DNA of 64,000 bases from Diabrotica undecimpunctata (lineage: Eukaryota > Arthropoda > Insecta > Coleoptera > Chrysomelidae), in contig NC_092803.1 of the NCBI RefSeq assembly GCF_040954645.1, forward strand, positions 15,625,230 to 15,689,229. Reading direction: 5' to 3'. The notes below the pieces were generated by a model that did no database searches, was not told the origin of the DNA, and was given only the letters and a program-made list of their open reading frames with translations. This document shows positions 23,395 to 34,815 of this stretch, piece after piece. The position numbers were made by a program, and so were the translations under genes. The number at the start of each line of letters is the position of its first letter. Within the stretch, counting starts at the first letter, position 1.

Positions 23395-24641
23395 AAATTA
23401 TTGGCGATTACCAATGCGGCTTTAGGCCTGGAAGATCAACAATCGACCAAATATTTACTATCAGACAAATGCTAGAAAAGTATTGGGAATATAATAAAGA
23501 AGTACACCAGATCTTCATAGATTTCAAACAAGCATATGATTCCATAGATCGCTTAAAACTGTGGAGTGCAATGATGGAGTTAGGCGTACCAAAGAAGCTG
23601 ACCATAATTGCGCGAATGTGTGTCAACAATTCCTTTGCACAAATTAGAATAGGAGGCAAAACTTCAAAGGCTTTCGGCATAAGCACCGGACTCAGACAGG
23701 GAGACCCGCTGTCCCCATTACTATTTAACCTAGCATTGGAATATGCAATGCGAAAAATCTATACCAGAGTTAAACCAGACATAACTGCCAGAGGAGCAAA
23801 GATTATTTTCGCATTTGCAGATGATGTAGATGCAGTAGCACAGACAACACTGGAAGTTAAGGATATAGTATCGAACTTTGAAGAAGCAACACTAAGCGTA
23901 GGCCTGAAAATAAACGAAGAAAAAACTAAATACATGGTCGTATCAAAAAAGAAACGACAGCGAATAAGACAAAACATTACCATAAACGATCATAATTTTG
24001 AGGTGGTCAAAGAATTCAAATACCTAGGAGCAACAATTACTAGTGAAAACACAGGAGAACGGGAGGTTGAAATACGAATACTGGCGGGGAATAAATCATT
24101 CTTTGCCATTAAACATCTAATGAGGTCAAAGCTTCTCTCAAGGCGTGCCAAAATCCAAATGTACAAAACCATAATACGACCAGCAGTCACATATGGAAGT
24201 GAAACATGGACATTGAGAAAGAAAGAAATCAATAAGCTATTAGTATGGGAACGCAAAATCCTGCGAATTATATATGGTCCTTGCAGGGACAGCGTGACAA
24301 ATGAATGGAGGAGCAGATACAACAATGAAATAGAGACTCTCTTCGGGAAAAGAAACATCGTAAGATACATAAAAGCCAATAGATTAAGATGGGCAGGACA
24401 CGTGGTACGGAGTGATGACGACAGACTGATTAGCAATGTGTTTTGGGAAAGACCAGATGGTAAAAGATCGACAGGAAGGCCTAGAAAAAGGTGGAAAGAC
24501 GCAGTCAGGGAAGACCTGGAGAAGATGGAAGTAAGGCCATGGGAAATAATAGCACAGAATCGGAATCAATGGAAGGCAATAGTAAACGCGGCAAAAATTC
24601 ACGAAAAGTTGTAAAAGCCAATGATGATGATGATGATGATG
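23395..24641 (+). mobile_element. LINE family D, 5'-truncated, with GAT tail
   Basis: Coding starts right after a TAA at 23394-23396, and the 3' end is a (GAT)n run at about 24620-24641. I found no target duplication. The tail abuts the end of a pogo-type transposase, so the LINE probably entered that gene. Confidence 0.8.
23397..24614 (+). CDS. LINE-D reverse transcriptase, open partial frame
   Basis: About 405 codons with no stop. It begins in the fingers (GDYQCGFRPGRSTIDQIF). Palm block A is IFIDFKQAYDSID, then GLRQGDPLSP, the catalytic block FAFADDVDAVAQ, KYLGATI, VTYGSETWT, the NEWRSRYNNEI motif, LRWAGHVVRSDDD and GRPRKRWKD at the C-terminus. The protein ends HEKL at 24614. Neither frame damage nor catalytic loss is seen. 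Confidence 0.9.
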   Translation: MIGDYQCGFRPGRSTIDQIFTIRQMLEKYWEYNKEVHQIFIDFKQAYDSIDRLKLWSAMMELGVPKKLTIIARMCVNNSFAQIRIGGKTSKAFGISTGLRQGDPLSPLLFNLALEYAMRKIYTRVKPDITARGAKIIFAFADDVDAVAQTTLEVKDIVSNFEEATLSVGLKINEEKTKYMVVSKKKRQRIRQNITINDHNFEVVKEFKYLGATITSENTGEREVEIRILAGNKSFFAIKHLMRSKLLSRRAKIQMYKTIIRPAVTYGSETWTLRKKEINKLLVWERKILRIIYGPCRDSVTNEWRSRYNNEIETLFGKRNIVRYIKANRLRWAGHVVRSDDDRLISNVFWERPDGKRSTGRPRKRWKDAVREDLEKMEVRPWEIIAQNRNQWKAIVNAAKIHEKL

Positions 24642-25518
24642 ACATTCCTTTGTAGGATTAGTATTTTTGACAAAATGTATCATCCACTGTTCAAATAATT
24701 CTACAGCACATCCCTAGGAGCCTGGAGGTGCGTTTTTAACCATATAACCTTTAAAAAAATTACTAGGGAACACTAAAAACGGCGGAATCTAATTACCTAT
24801 AGCGTTTATTGCATTGCACATGGTTACCAAAGTGCCTCTTTCATTTGAAACTATATGGCCTACTTGTTTGTGTCCCTTTTTGGCTATTATTTTCCTGTAT
24901 CTTGCACAGTTGTAAGTGCTGTTTCGTCAACATTTTATACCTGTAAATAGGTGTTAATGCATATTTTTCATAAATCTTCTTAAGATTACTAAAAAAAATT
25001 GCAACGACTGGTCGATTAAACCCCATTGCCCTACATAGTGAAGTTGCTTCTGCTGATCGTAATGATAATTCTGAATTTCGTTTCATAAAACTTGTATACC
25101 AAAACTTGCCTGCCATCTTGTTTTCTTCTCATGAAGTTGGTATTTTTTTCCTGTTAGCAATTGCCAAATCATAAGCTAGTTATCTAGCACCTTTCGGATT
25201 GAGACCATGATGAAGCTTGGTCATCATCTGTAAACAATTACTCAGTTCTTTTTCCTCGGTTGAAGAAAAAATTTCATTGATACCATAATTTCGGGTTAAT
25301 CTTGGAGCTCCCTCAAGAACATCTGAAGTTCAATCTATATTATTTTTATTTTCGTTGCACTTTTTAAAATATCTCCTAAACGTAGTGCGTGGAATGTCGT
25401 ATTTTAAAGCAGCAGCCTTTTGTGATAATCCACCTTCCCAAACATCATAAATCGCTTTTCTCATATTTTCGTCTGTAGTTTTTCCAATACCGGGATTTTT
25501 TGGTATTTTCCGTGGCAT
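24642..25518 (-). pseudogene. Pogo-type transposase, broken
   Basis: ATG at 25518-25516 (MPRKIPKNPGIGK). A psq-type helix-turn-helix follows (LSQKAAALKYDIPRTTFRRY), then a TGA near 25330. A CENP-B-type DNA-binding part at 25116-24945 reads WYTSFMKRNSELSLRSAEAT. After a frameshift near 24950 the DDE domain starts with VDETALTTVQDTGKI (first catalytic Asp) and runs to FVKNTNPTKE at 24645, with stops on the way. The rest is cut off by LINE-D. Confidence 0.85.
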
Positions 25519-25564
25519 ATTACTATCTGAAACAAAATTATTTTTGATATTTTTTGCAGAAAGA

Positions 25565-26035
25565 ACAATGACCACTGCTTTTTACAAACGTATGTAGCAA
25601 CAGTGGCCACTACGTTTTTCGTCAAAATCAGTGGCCACTGTTCCTGCATAAGTGTGTGACCACTGTAGCAAAAGCTCATTGTTTAGGAGGCATAACCTCA
25701 AATCTACTACTTTAAAGATAGATCATAATTTTCATCACCTGCAAGTTTTAAATACTATACTGTATACCACAAAACATACAGAACTTTTAATATGTATATT
25801 ATTATTGGCCGAAAAGATATTTAAACTTATCTCCTACTTCTACACAACATACCTCTCAATAGGTTCGTATACAAAATGGTTCTGGAAACGATGGTACAGG
25901 GGTCAAGCCTAGTAAGCGATAACTGTGACCAAAATTGTTAGCGTTTGTACTAGATGGCGCGTCTGTATCTATCAAACAACAACAAAATATTTAAATATGG
26001 CCACTGTAGTACCTGACTGGCCACTGTTCCAGCCT
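25565..26035. repeat. Cluster of GGCCACTG motifs upstream of the pogo transposase
   Basis: CAGTGGCCACTG, a perfect 12-bp palindrome, is at 25629-25640. Related words are at 25601-25610 (CAGTGGCCAC), 25657-25665 (TGACCACTG), 25998-26006 and 26017-26026 (TGGCCACTG, the second followed by TTCC as at 25641). They lie just upstream of the transposase start. Subterminal repeats of this kind are commonly transposase-binding sites. Confidence 0.55.
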
Positions 26036-26049
26036 CTTCCCTACTCCAG

Positions 26050-26130
26050 CTACATTGTTTATTTTAAACATTTTTTCTACGGCGCGGCGTAGGGATAATT
26101 GATAAATCAATTTTTTTGCGTTTTTATCAA
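26050..26130 (+). repeat. Short third copy of the 62.4-kb repeat
   Basis: TTTTTTCTACGGCG and AATCAATTTTTTTGCGTTTT match the stretch at about 62380-62430 inside the TIR element copy 2. Confidence 0.5.
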
Positions 26131-26744
26131 TGTATTTAGTTAATTAACAAAATACCATCATTTAAAGTTTGATGAACTATTAATTTCAACATTTTTTGTA
26201 TTTAAAGTCTTGATCAAAATTATATATAGTTTCAAAATTTCGCCTTAAACTATTCATAATAGATTCAAAGTAGCTTCTAAAAAATAAAAAATATGCAGGA
26301 TGTTTTATTCATAATAAAGATGATAGACTATGGTAGGCTTGCGTGAATCACCCTGTACACTTAAATTTATGTTTAAAGAGCACAGATTTATATATAAAAG
26401 TCGACGGGTCTCAAGTTTTTTATAATTTTTTAAAACAAGGACAGAAATCATTTTATTCTATAACTGATTTCCACCCTGTATATCGGAGACCATGCATTTA
26501 CAAACGATTAAAGAAAAAGAACAATTTAGATGGTCCGATGACAGAAACCGAATATTTAACTTTAACCAAACTTACAACAAATGTTTTTAGAACAGCTTAA
26601 ACAGTTAAAAAATTAAAAAATACTTTTTTTTTAGACAAAATTTTCAATTAAAATATAAAACACTTCATTCGTTGGAATAGCTTATATATTTTAAATGTCA
26701 TTAATGATTTTTTTCATTAAATTTTGAACGAAATTGTGGAAGTT

Positions 26745-26965
26745 TGGTAAACGGCGACCCATCGCGCAACACCGCGCCTCGAGCGACTGCCAAGTGCCGT
26801 CGAAGCATGCGCGTGCGAAACCCGCGCGGCCTCGCCTCACCATTGAGTGAAACAGGAGTGGACTGGCTTTTGGGCGTGTGGGTGTTTTTGTGGGGGACGC
26901 AGAAAAATGCCGGGAGACTGTGGGTTCTCCGAAATGCCGGATAGTTGTGTAAATCTAACGGTCGA
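26745..26965. promoter_or_regulatory. CpG-rich patch, possible promoter
   Basis: About 220 bp are strikingly rich in G, C and CpG in an otherwise AT-rich window. GCATGCGCGTGC near 26805 resembles an NRF-1/Ewg site. There is a 66-codon frame but no clear coding signal, splice site or repeat partner. It could be a host promoter and first exon, or part of an unrecognised element. Confidence 0.3.
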
Positions 26966-27664
26966 AACGAGAAATTAATGTAATCAAATTAGCATATGGC
27001 ATTTTGAAGAAAAAGAATGGGTTGTTGAGTCTGCGTTAGTTGGGAAGACACAATGAAATATGAATAATAATATGGCGATTATCTGTTTTATAAGAAGGTT
27101 TTATGGGGATTGGAGAAGGTTTTATCGTAAAAAGAACCATTTAGTTAATTAGATTAGACGGTAAATAACTATATTTGATTCGATAGAGTTGAATTGACAA
27201 AAAGCGTAGGTTTTATTTATTTATAGGTGTAAAAAACAAATATTGTAGAAAGTAAACATGAGCCTTAGCCTCGATTTATGTTGCTTCATAGTTGAGAGCA
27301 ATTACTTTGACATTAACAGGTAATAATCTCATTAGGTAATTGACATCAATAACAAATTTGTTAAAATAAATGAATATACTGTATAAATATAGTAGTCTGA
27401 TGTAAATTATGATTAACTTTGAATCTGATTTCTGAATATTAGCACATTTTGGGATATATACACATGTATATTTTTTTGTACGACGTCTAAAAGACGCTAT
27501 TACTTCGCATAAGAGTGATACGAGGTATACAGATAGGTGCAGGTTAGCAATCCATGTCAATCATAATGATATTGGAGTTATGCAGAAGTCAATGTATTAG
27601 CAACAGAGAATAATTATTATTTTAAGAGATTGTTTCTTGAGATGACATTAGTCATTTTCGTAAG

Positions 27665-28150
27665 ATGTACTCTTCTTCTTCTTCTTCTTTAATTGCCGTC
27701 TCCCAATCCCAGGTTGGATATCATTATCACCATGTTTACTTTATCTATAGCTGCTCAGAAGACTTCTATTAAACTACATCTGAACCAGTCCCTTAAATTT
27801 TTCAACCCTGACACTTTCCTTCTTCCTATACTCCTTTCTTCTATTATCTTTCCCTATATTATCAATCTTAGCAGTTCATACCTCTGTCACCTCATTACGT
27901 TAGATTATAACTTTCTTATTTTTATTGTGTTTATTATTTCGTATTCTTTGCCCATTTTTCGCAATACTTCTATGTTCGTTTTCTTCTGTGTCCATGCTTT
28001 TCTAAGCATCCTTCTCTAACACCACATTTCAAATGACTGTAGCTTATTTATGTATTCTTGCTTCAGTGTTCAGCTTTTAGGTCCATATTGTAGTATCGAA
28101 AACACGTAACATCTCACAGCTCTTACTCTCAGTTATAATCTAAGGTCTTT
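27665..28150 (-). pseudogene. LINE family B, decayed 3' end
   Basis: The minus strand reads RRMLRKAWTQKKTN, then TIKIRKL, RYELLRL, a GRRKVSGLKNLRDWF block and MISNLGLG, then a (GAA)n tail at about 27669-27690. Stops are frequent. The same block order ends the other LINE-B copies. Confidence 0.75.
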
Positions 28151-28259
28151 ATTGCAGAGAATTGTTTTCATTTTTTTGAGAAAAATTCATTTGTTTATAA
28201 CTGTAGGTTACAGGTTAGGTAAAAGTAACACAAAACGGACTGTCAAAGTCAAATTAGTC

Positions 28260-28490
28260 GTTGTCAGCGTTATCTGTCAGCGCACATGCATGACAGAACA
28301 TGCATTAACGTTAAAACATGAATTTAATTTCGAGGATTCCTGTATTTTGGCAAAGGAAAAAAACCATTCAAAACGTGTTTTCTTGGAAATGTGTTTCATA
28401 AAATCCAATACGTCTTGTACAAATAAAAAGTCTGACATAGATAAACTGAGTAACATTTATTGTTATTTGCTGACAAAACATCAAAAATAA
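28260..28490 (+). pseudogene. Penelope-like element, C-terminal GIY-YIG region
   Basis: The frame ends with TEHALTLKHEFNFEDSCIL, KRVFLEMCFIK, NKKSDIDKLSNIYCYLL and a stop at 28490. A histidine-rich helix, ...FNFED..., a KR.FLEM.FI block and a final DID.LS.IY motif are typical of the end of Penelope-like retroelement proteins, where the GIY-YIG endonuclease lies. The RT part is not found. An upstream Met at 28152 is probably unrelated. Confidence 0.65.
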
Positions 28491-28888
28491 AATAAAGTGT
28501 TGCATACCATCAAGACAGGCTTAATATGGATTATGGATCAGTTAAAACACACCATTAAAAGATGTCACAAACGAAGTTTTACTATCAATAACTAAATTTT
28601 AAAATGTATTTTGTTCATTATTTTATATGTTATATTTTGTATGTGTGTTATTAATGTTGAGTGGCATAGCTTTATATAAATAATCTCGACGACTAGTAAG
28701 TTACACTGACAATTTGTGATATATTGTAAATATTTACACATTCTTCTAATTACAGTATGTTGAAGAAGGAATAAAACAATTCCGAAAGTTAGACCAAAAG
28801 TCAAAAGAGTGCCGGCCACACTTTCTGACTGCAGCCCTAATAAACTGTGTTGTTTGTTTATATCGACAGTCAATAATATCCAGTATTT

Positions 28889-28960
<72 letters not shown>
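28889..28960. repeat. (TA)n microsatellite
   Basis: A simple repeat that directly abuts the left arm of the inverted repeat beginning at 28961. Confidence 0.95.
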
Positions 28961-28962
<2 letters not shown>

Positions 28963-29377
28963 CTATGATACTATTTTCTGTCTATTCTTTATTCACTTTT
29001 TTTCAACGTTTCGGCAGGATATCCATGCCTTTTTCAAAAAATATAATTGACTACTAAGTATTATTGCTATTATTGAATATTATTGAAACTTTGACTTACC
29101 AAGCATGCATAGGACAGATCGACTATATAAATATATTTCAAAATTAGTGAGTCTGCTCTAGGTTTTTATCATTATCATTAATTTTGAAGTATAACTGTGT
29201 TTTAATTTGAAACCACCTTTTGCGTGCTTGGTAAGTCAAAGTTTCTTTTTAAATTTTATTTTGTTTTTTGATAAAGTGTTTTTTTTTAGTCAATAATATT
29301 TCTTGAAAAAGACGTGGATGTCCTACCGAAACGTTCAAAAAAAAATCAAAAAGTGACAACAAAATACGATCATAGAC
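28961..29377. repeat. Inverted repeat with arms of about 150 bp
   Basis: The left arm 28961-29109 matches the right arm 29221-29377 in reverse complement. Shared words from the outside in are GTCTATGAT, AACGTTTCGG, a GACATCC-like word, CTTTTTCAA, TTGACTA and GAAACTTTGACTTACCAAGC. The spacer is about 110 bp. A Penelope-like coding fragment ends 470 bp upstream, so the arms could be parts of such an element, but that is inference. Confidence 0.75.
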
Positions 29378-31177
29378 TACCTTTTTTATGGACCTAAACC
29401 CAAGAAATTCTACAAAAAATATATATTATAAGAGAGAGTTGAATATTTTATAGTTCTTATGTGCAGTCATCGTCTTATAAAGTTTTATCATTGCATTGTT
29501 TCTTATTTTGTGATAAATGTGGTCTTTCTGTGAATTGATCTGCCTATATATTGAAACCTGTCAAATTTGGCATCAATATCTCTACCTTTATCAAAACTTA
29601 TCTAACAGCCTAAATAATAGAATTTACTCATCTGTTATAGTAGATGATGAAGGTATTCTTCAAACCTTTAAAAGACACACATTTTGTCTTTTTTGTCGAT
29701 ATTTGCTCCTTGAAATTCGCACACTAAATATAGTTTGTAGTTGACTCATTATACTTCTTTCAGAATTTTGGATTATCAGCTGATCATTGGCAATAATATT
29801 GTAAGGGAAAATAACAGGTGATGGATTGATACGAAGAGCAAGTAAGAAGTTGATGTAAATATATCTGGATGATAAGTCAAATATTAATACCTTCGTAAAA
29901 ATACACGGAATAAGATTCCTGACAGAAGTGCTCAAGAAAATCCAAGGAAAATAGCAGTAAAATGGAGAAAAACGTAAAAATAGAGCAGAATGGAAATAAT
30001 GCCTATCAGTTCAGCAGACAAGCACCATGATGGTGTTAAAAGTTCCTGAGTTTTAAATAAGAATAAATCATATTTGGGTATAGTAGATTATTATAATATT
30101 GTCAAGTATACATATGTTTAAATGGTTTGTAGAGCATTTTAAAATAAATTAACCACCTCAAAAGCCTAAAAAATCTTGACGTTCAAGATTGAAATCTTCA
30201 ATCAAGTTATCGATCTTCTTCTCTTCATTATGTAAAACTACTAAATACGCCATATATACGTCAAGCTTTCCAATATATTTTAAAGTATATATAGGATAAA
30301 CTAGGTTTTAATTTAATAACATATTTCTAAATGTCATACTTTTTAAAAATGAGCAACGGGCCCGTCCGCTCCTGTCCTCCGGTCGCCTTTCTTCACAACA
30401 CAGCCTGCTTTTCAATCCCATTCATATGTTGTGGAACGAGTGAACCTTACCCAGCTTACTTATACGGAATTAGACACCAACAAATAGATGAATGAATGAA
30501 ATGTGGTCTTTTCGACATCTGGTAAATAAACTACAGGAAATAAGAAACCGGAAGTGCGCGGATGACCTCTTTCTACGCGTCCCAACCCTCAGTAATAGTT
30601 TCATTCATAATAATAAGGGGTAGTGGCGGATCTGATTCATAAAATACTACTTTATTGTGGTGGTTAAGATCTACGGGTTGATTAATGGGCAGCAGGGATG
30701 TTAGATTGGGCGGGAGAGATAATGAATTTTTTAGGTATATTTCAAGATGCAGTAGTTTTAATAAAGCACTTTTGCATACGTCTGGAAACAACTGTTCTAA
30801 TTTTTAAAAATGATTGTTTTCGCAAAAAATATAATAACTTAACTCCAGAACTACGGAGAAAAACCAGATATGTTATTTCTTTTCATAACTGAGGAAATTG
30901 AATTTTAATGTTCAAAAGCAATTATTTTTATTTCAAAAAGGGAATAAAACAGAAGTCAACATTATTATAACAACAGTTTTTTGGTTTACAAACACTAAAG
31001 TCGGCTTTATTGTAAAAGAATCTGCAACACTCACGGTTTTGCAGGTACAAAAAAAGCAGCAATGTCACCTAAAACAGACAAAAATCAGCCGTTTTTATTT
31101 TTGAACTAAAAAAGAAAAGTAATTTATTTTTTAATGTTGATTTATTTATCAACATATAAATAATTTAAACTTACTGT
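29378..31177. other. No gene recognised
   Basis: AT-rich apart from a GC-richer patch near 30350-30480. Short frames only, none resembling a known family. Confidence 0.4.
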
Positions 31178-31727
31178 TAGAGATGAAAAAATGTCACTGC
31201 TTTTGGACTGCACAACCGCACAAGACTCATTAGGTCGTTAACCTTAGCCTCTGGAATTGGTAAAGGACCTGTAGCAAAAATTTAATAAAATGAATAAGTC
31301 TCATTTTTATTTAAAAATTTCGTATAACTTAACATCGTATATCGGAACATTCAACAAAAATTATCCACATCTTAAAGCTGAGTTTTGGTCAAAGCGTTTT
31401 CGTAACTGGTCCATTGTATGTTAAACTATAGTAAATAAGGCAGCTACGAGCAGATGATGTCAGTATTTCCTTTAAACTCTGAGTTTTAAATGGGCATTTT
31501 TGTAAATATATTGTGTCTAAAAATGATTTCCAATCCAGTAACATGTTTTGTGACACATTCACTATAACAAACAGCGATGGTTTGAAACGGGAATGCCTAA
31601 TGACTTCTTCAAACACTTCACACCACAAAGGGGCTCTTCAAATCTCACAATCCTACATTTTTGTTACACTCCAAATAGGAATGTCCTCTTATAGGGAATG
31701 TGATATTTATTTCTTTTAGATTATGAA

Positions 31728-34630
31728 TAGACTTCGGCAAATATGCAAATAAAAATGTAGAAAATATGCACATAAATATGCACGTGTTTACCCGAAAATA
31801 TGCAAATATTTTACAAAATATGCATACAAATAAATAAAAAAATCGTAAAATAGTAACAATTTTATTTAAAAAAAAAATGTACATAACTAAATATTTCCTA
31901 CTATTCATTAAGATTTACATTTATTTTAAGTAACTACATCATTTTTAAGTATGAATAAACTTATTTAGAATTATGGTAACAATAAATGACCAAGTGGTGT
32001 TCAAAATTTTCTAACAAAAACTGGTGGCTTCTGTCTGAGTACATATATTTATATATGGAAAAACTTCGTTCAACATCAACTGATGTAACGGGAGCATTTT
32101 TCAAACTAACCAAAACATTTGGTTCTAAATTAATTGTTTCCGAAATATTTCCAGCTAGAACACTGACTACTTCAGAAAGAATATGGTAACCTTTATTTTT
32201 TTCCATAGTAGCTTCAAATTTTTTTAAAATATCTTTTCCAATATTACCTCTAACGTTCCGACAACATGACGCAAATTCTTTTATTAATGCTGTACTTTCG
32301 AACAATGACAGTTTTGGTGATTCTAACTGAGTAATTGTTTTTTGAACAAAACTAAAATTTGATTTTATAAATGAAAGTTCTTGTTGAAGCAAGTTACTCT
32401 GAAAAGTTTGTTTAGAATCCAAAAGAGATTGGGAACTTTCATCTGTTAACGTATCAATTATGTTCGTTATTTTAACAAAATGATCTGCATAAAAATTAGC
32501 TGCTTCTAACCATGTTCCCCATCGCGTTAAAATAGGTTGTGGTGGAAGAGGAATGTTAGGTAGCATTTCTTTATAAAGTTGAATTCTTATAGGAGATTTA
32601 AGAAATACTTTTTTGACACTGGATATCATGGTATTTACAAGAGGAAACTTTTTTCGTATTTCCTCTGCAACTCTGTTTAATCCATGCGCTACACAAGTAA
32701 CATGTATTAAATCTGGGAAAAATATTTTTAAATTTTGTCCTGCTTTCACCATATAAGGAGCAGCATCCGATAAAATAAGCAGTAATTTATTAGAAGGAAT
32801 AGTTGTCGGAAGAAAAAAAGTTGCTAATGTTTCTTATATAAAACGCGAAATTGTTAAAGCATTTGTTTTCTCAAGTTGCTGGCATGAAATAAGATGAGAT
32901 TTTGGTAAGGTATCTTCTTTAAGAACACCAATCAATAAATGAGCAATATACTTTCCTGAGGAATCAGTGGTTTCGTCTACAGATATGTAAAAATAATTAT
33001 CTGCAATTTCTTCCTTAATATTAATTAACACCGACGAGTATAGCCCGTTCACATTATTTCTTCTTAGAGACCGATCACTTGGAACATTAAGTTTGCAATA
33101 TTTTTTTAGAAACGAACTAAAATTTACATTTGCTAATTTTGAAAGTGGTATGTTTGCAGACACTAATGCGCGACACAAGTCTTCATTAAAAGTTTCTTGC
33201 TCATCTAATTTTTTTGAAGTAGATTGGAAACATTTAGCCATTGAAGTTTGATGTTTTCCTCCTATTTTTCCTTTTTTTGCAATGTGTGAAGCAGTTCTCA
33301 CATGTTGGTCTATCTGAAATTTCTTCTCACATGCTATCTATAAATAAAAATAAAAACCTTTATTTTAACCCAACCTTTAAAATATAAAAATATACAAGGT
33401 GTTTTTGGTTAATCAAATAACTGGTTTGAAAAAAAAAACACTCGCTAAGTGTTTTAAATGCAGTATTAATCCACAAATTAGTTTTTGTTACTAACCATTA
33501 GTACATTATATAACTTATTTTAAAATTCAACACTCAATTCAAGTTTTTTTTTTGTTAATTCAATTACAATAAAAATAATTGTGTTTTAGAATAGCTGACC
33601 TCATAAAAAAAAGTAAAGGTGAAAAATTTTTCTAAATACACACCATTGTATTGTACCATGGACAATTTTTTCTCACTAAAGGAAGCTATTTTTCATTTAA
33701 AAACAACCTACGAGTACTAAATTTCAAGTAAATACGTTTATTGGTTTTAAAGTTATTGTTGTTATTAACTAAAAGAATTTAATTTTTTTTAATTTTAACA
33801 CCCTGTATCTCGAAAAGTAAATAAGTTTGACCCCTCATTAACTATATCGTTTTGTTCAATTTTTCGAGAAGTATCTACAGTCAAACGTTGTAAGTGTCAT
33901 TTGGAAACACCCTGTATGTATGAAATATTAGATATTTAATAGAAAATATTAGATACTTAAAATTTTGCCACAGACTGAACAGTAGATTTTTCCCATATCC
34001 ATAGACAGCTCTTTATAAGGTTTAATCCAAGTTGAAGCACTGGTTGTTTTAGGCATTATAAAATCACAATCTTCCTTTTTGTTACGCACAACGAGTGTTT
34101 ACGCTTTGAATATCAAAACAAAAATGATTTACAAATCTGAGCATCAAATTAGAAATGTTTAGGTACCTAATTCAATAAACTGGGAGATTTTGGAAAATCC
34201 CTAAATTAGGAACAAAACTATTAGCCGTTTACCTGCTGTTAAGATACAATAAATTGTAGATAGATTTGGGGATTAGATCATAAAATGCAAATGAGCGAAC
34301 CCTTAGCGATTATCCAATAACTGAATGCCTCAGTGACCGAGACTTTCTAAGAATGTTGAGGGCTACTTAAATTGATCTTCTTTGAAATTGTAAATGTTTT
34401 GTACCTGTAGAGATTACGTACTTAGATCATTTCTTGATTAAAATGACTACAAAATTTTATACAAGAATTGAAATAAATTGGTATGTTTAAAAATTTTCAA
34501 ATACAGTATAAAAATCTGAACTTTTATGCACTTTATGCAAACTTTTATACAAATATGCCAAAATATGAAATATTTGCATAAAATATGCACAATATGCAAA
34601 ATATGCAATATGCATATTTGCCGAAGTCTA
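31728..34630 (-). mobile_element. hAT transposon, full length, 8-bp target duplication
   Basis: The ends are TAGACTTCGGCAAATATGCA at 31728 and its reverse complement ending at 34630. ATTATGAA flanks at 31720-31727 and 34631-34638, the 8-bp duplication typical of hAT. Both ends have many AATATGCA words within about 150 bp, the usual subterminal transposase-binding repeats. The length is 2903 bp. Confidence 0.97.
31961..34056 (-). pseudogene. hAT transposase, two exons, one nonsense codon
   Basis: Exon 1 is 34056-33957 (MPKTTSASTWIKPYKELSMD, then CSVCGKI). The intron is 33956-33334 (A|GTATCT donor, ATAG|CA acceptor). Exon 2 is 33333-31961. Both sides are phase 1, and the join makes one BED-type zinc finger: CSVCGK from exon 1 with CEKKFQIDQHVRTASH from exon 2. 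The first catalytic Asp is in YISVDETTDSSG. An in-frame TAA lies near 32820. The remainder is open to the C-terminal hAT dimerisation motif ([17 protein letters not shown]). The single stop suggests recent loss. Confidence 0.88.
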
Positions 34631-34815
34631 ATTATGAATTTTGTTTTGAATTCAGTTTTTGTTTGTTTACTACAAAATGAAAAAAATTAAAATAGTGAGT
34701 TTTTATTTTGTCCTCCGGCCGAGTCACAGAAGATTTGCAGGTCTTCAGTATTTGTCCGACACCCTATTGGGGTAAAAGGAAGGGGAGAAAGAAAGAAAGT
34801 ATTTGTCTTGTAAGT

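Noticed and set aside
23759..24683. Minus-strand frames of 74, 148 and 99 codons
   Set aside because: Antisense shadows of LINE-D; the last one also reads its GAT tail as a His run.
31645..31908. 87-codon minus-strand frame
   Set aside because: It fuses the end of the hAT element with the GHSY part of transposon copy 2 across the insertion junction; it is not one gene.
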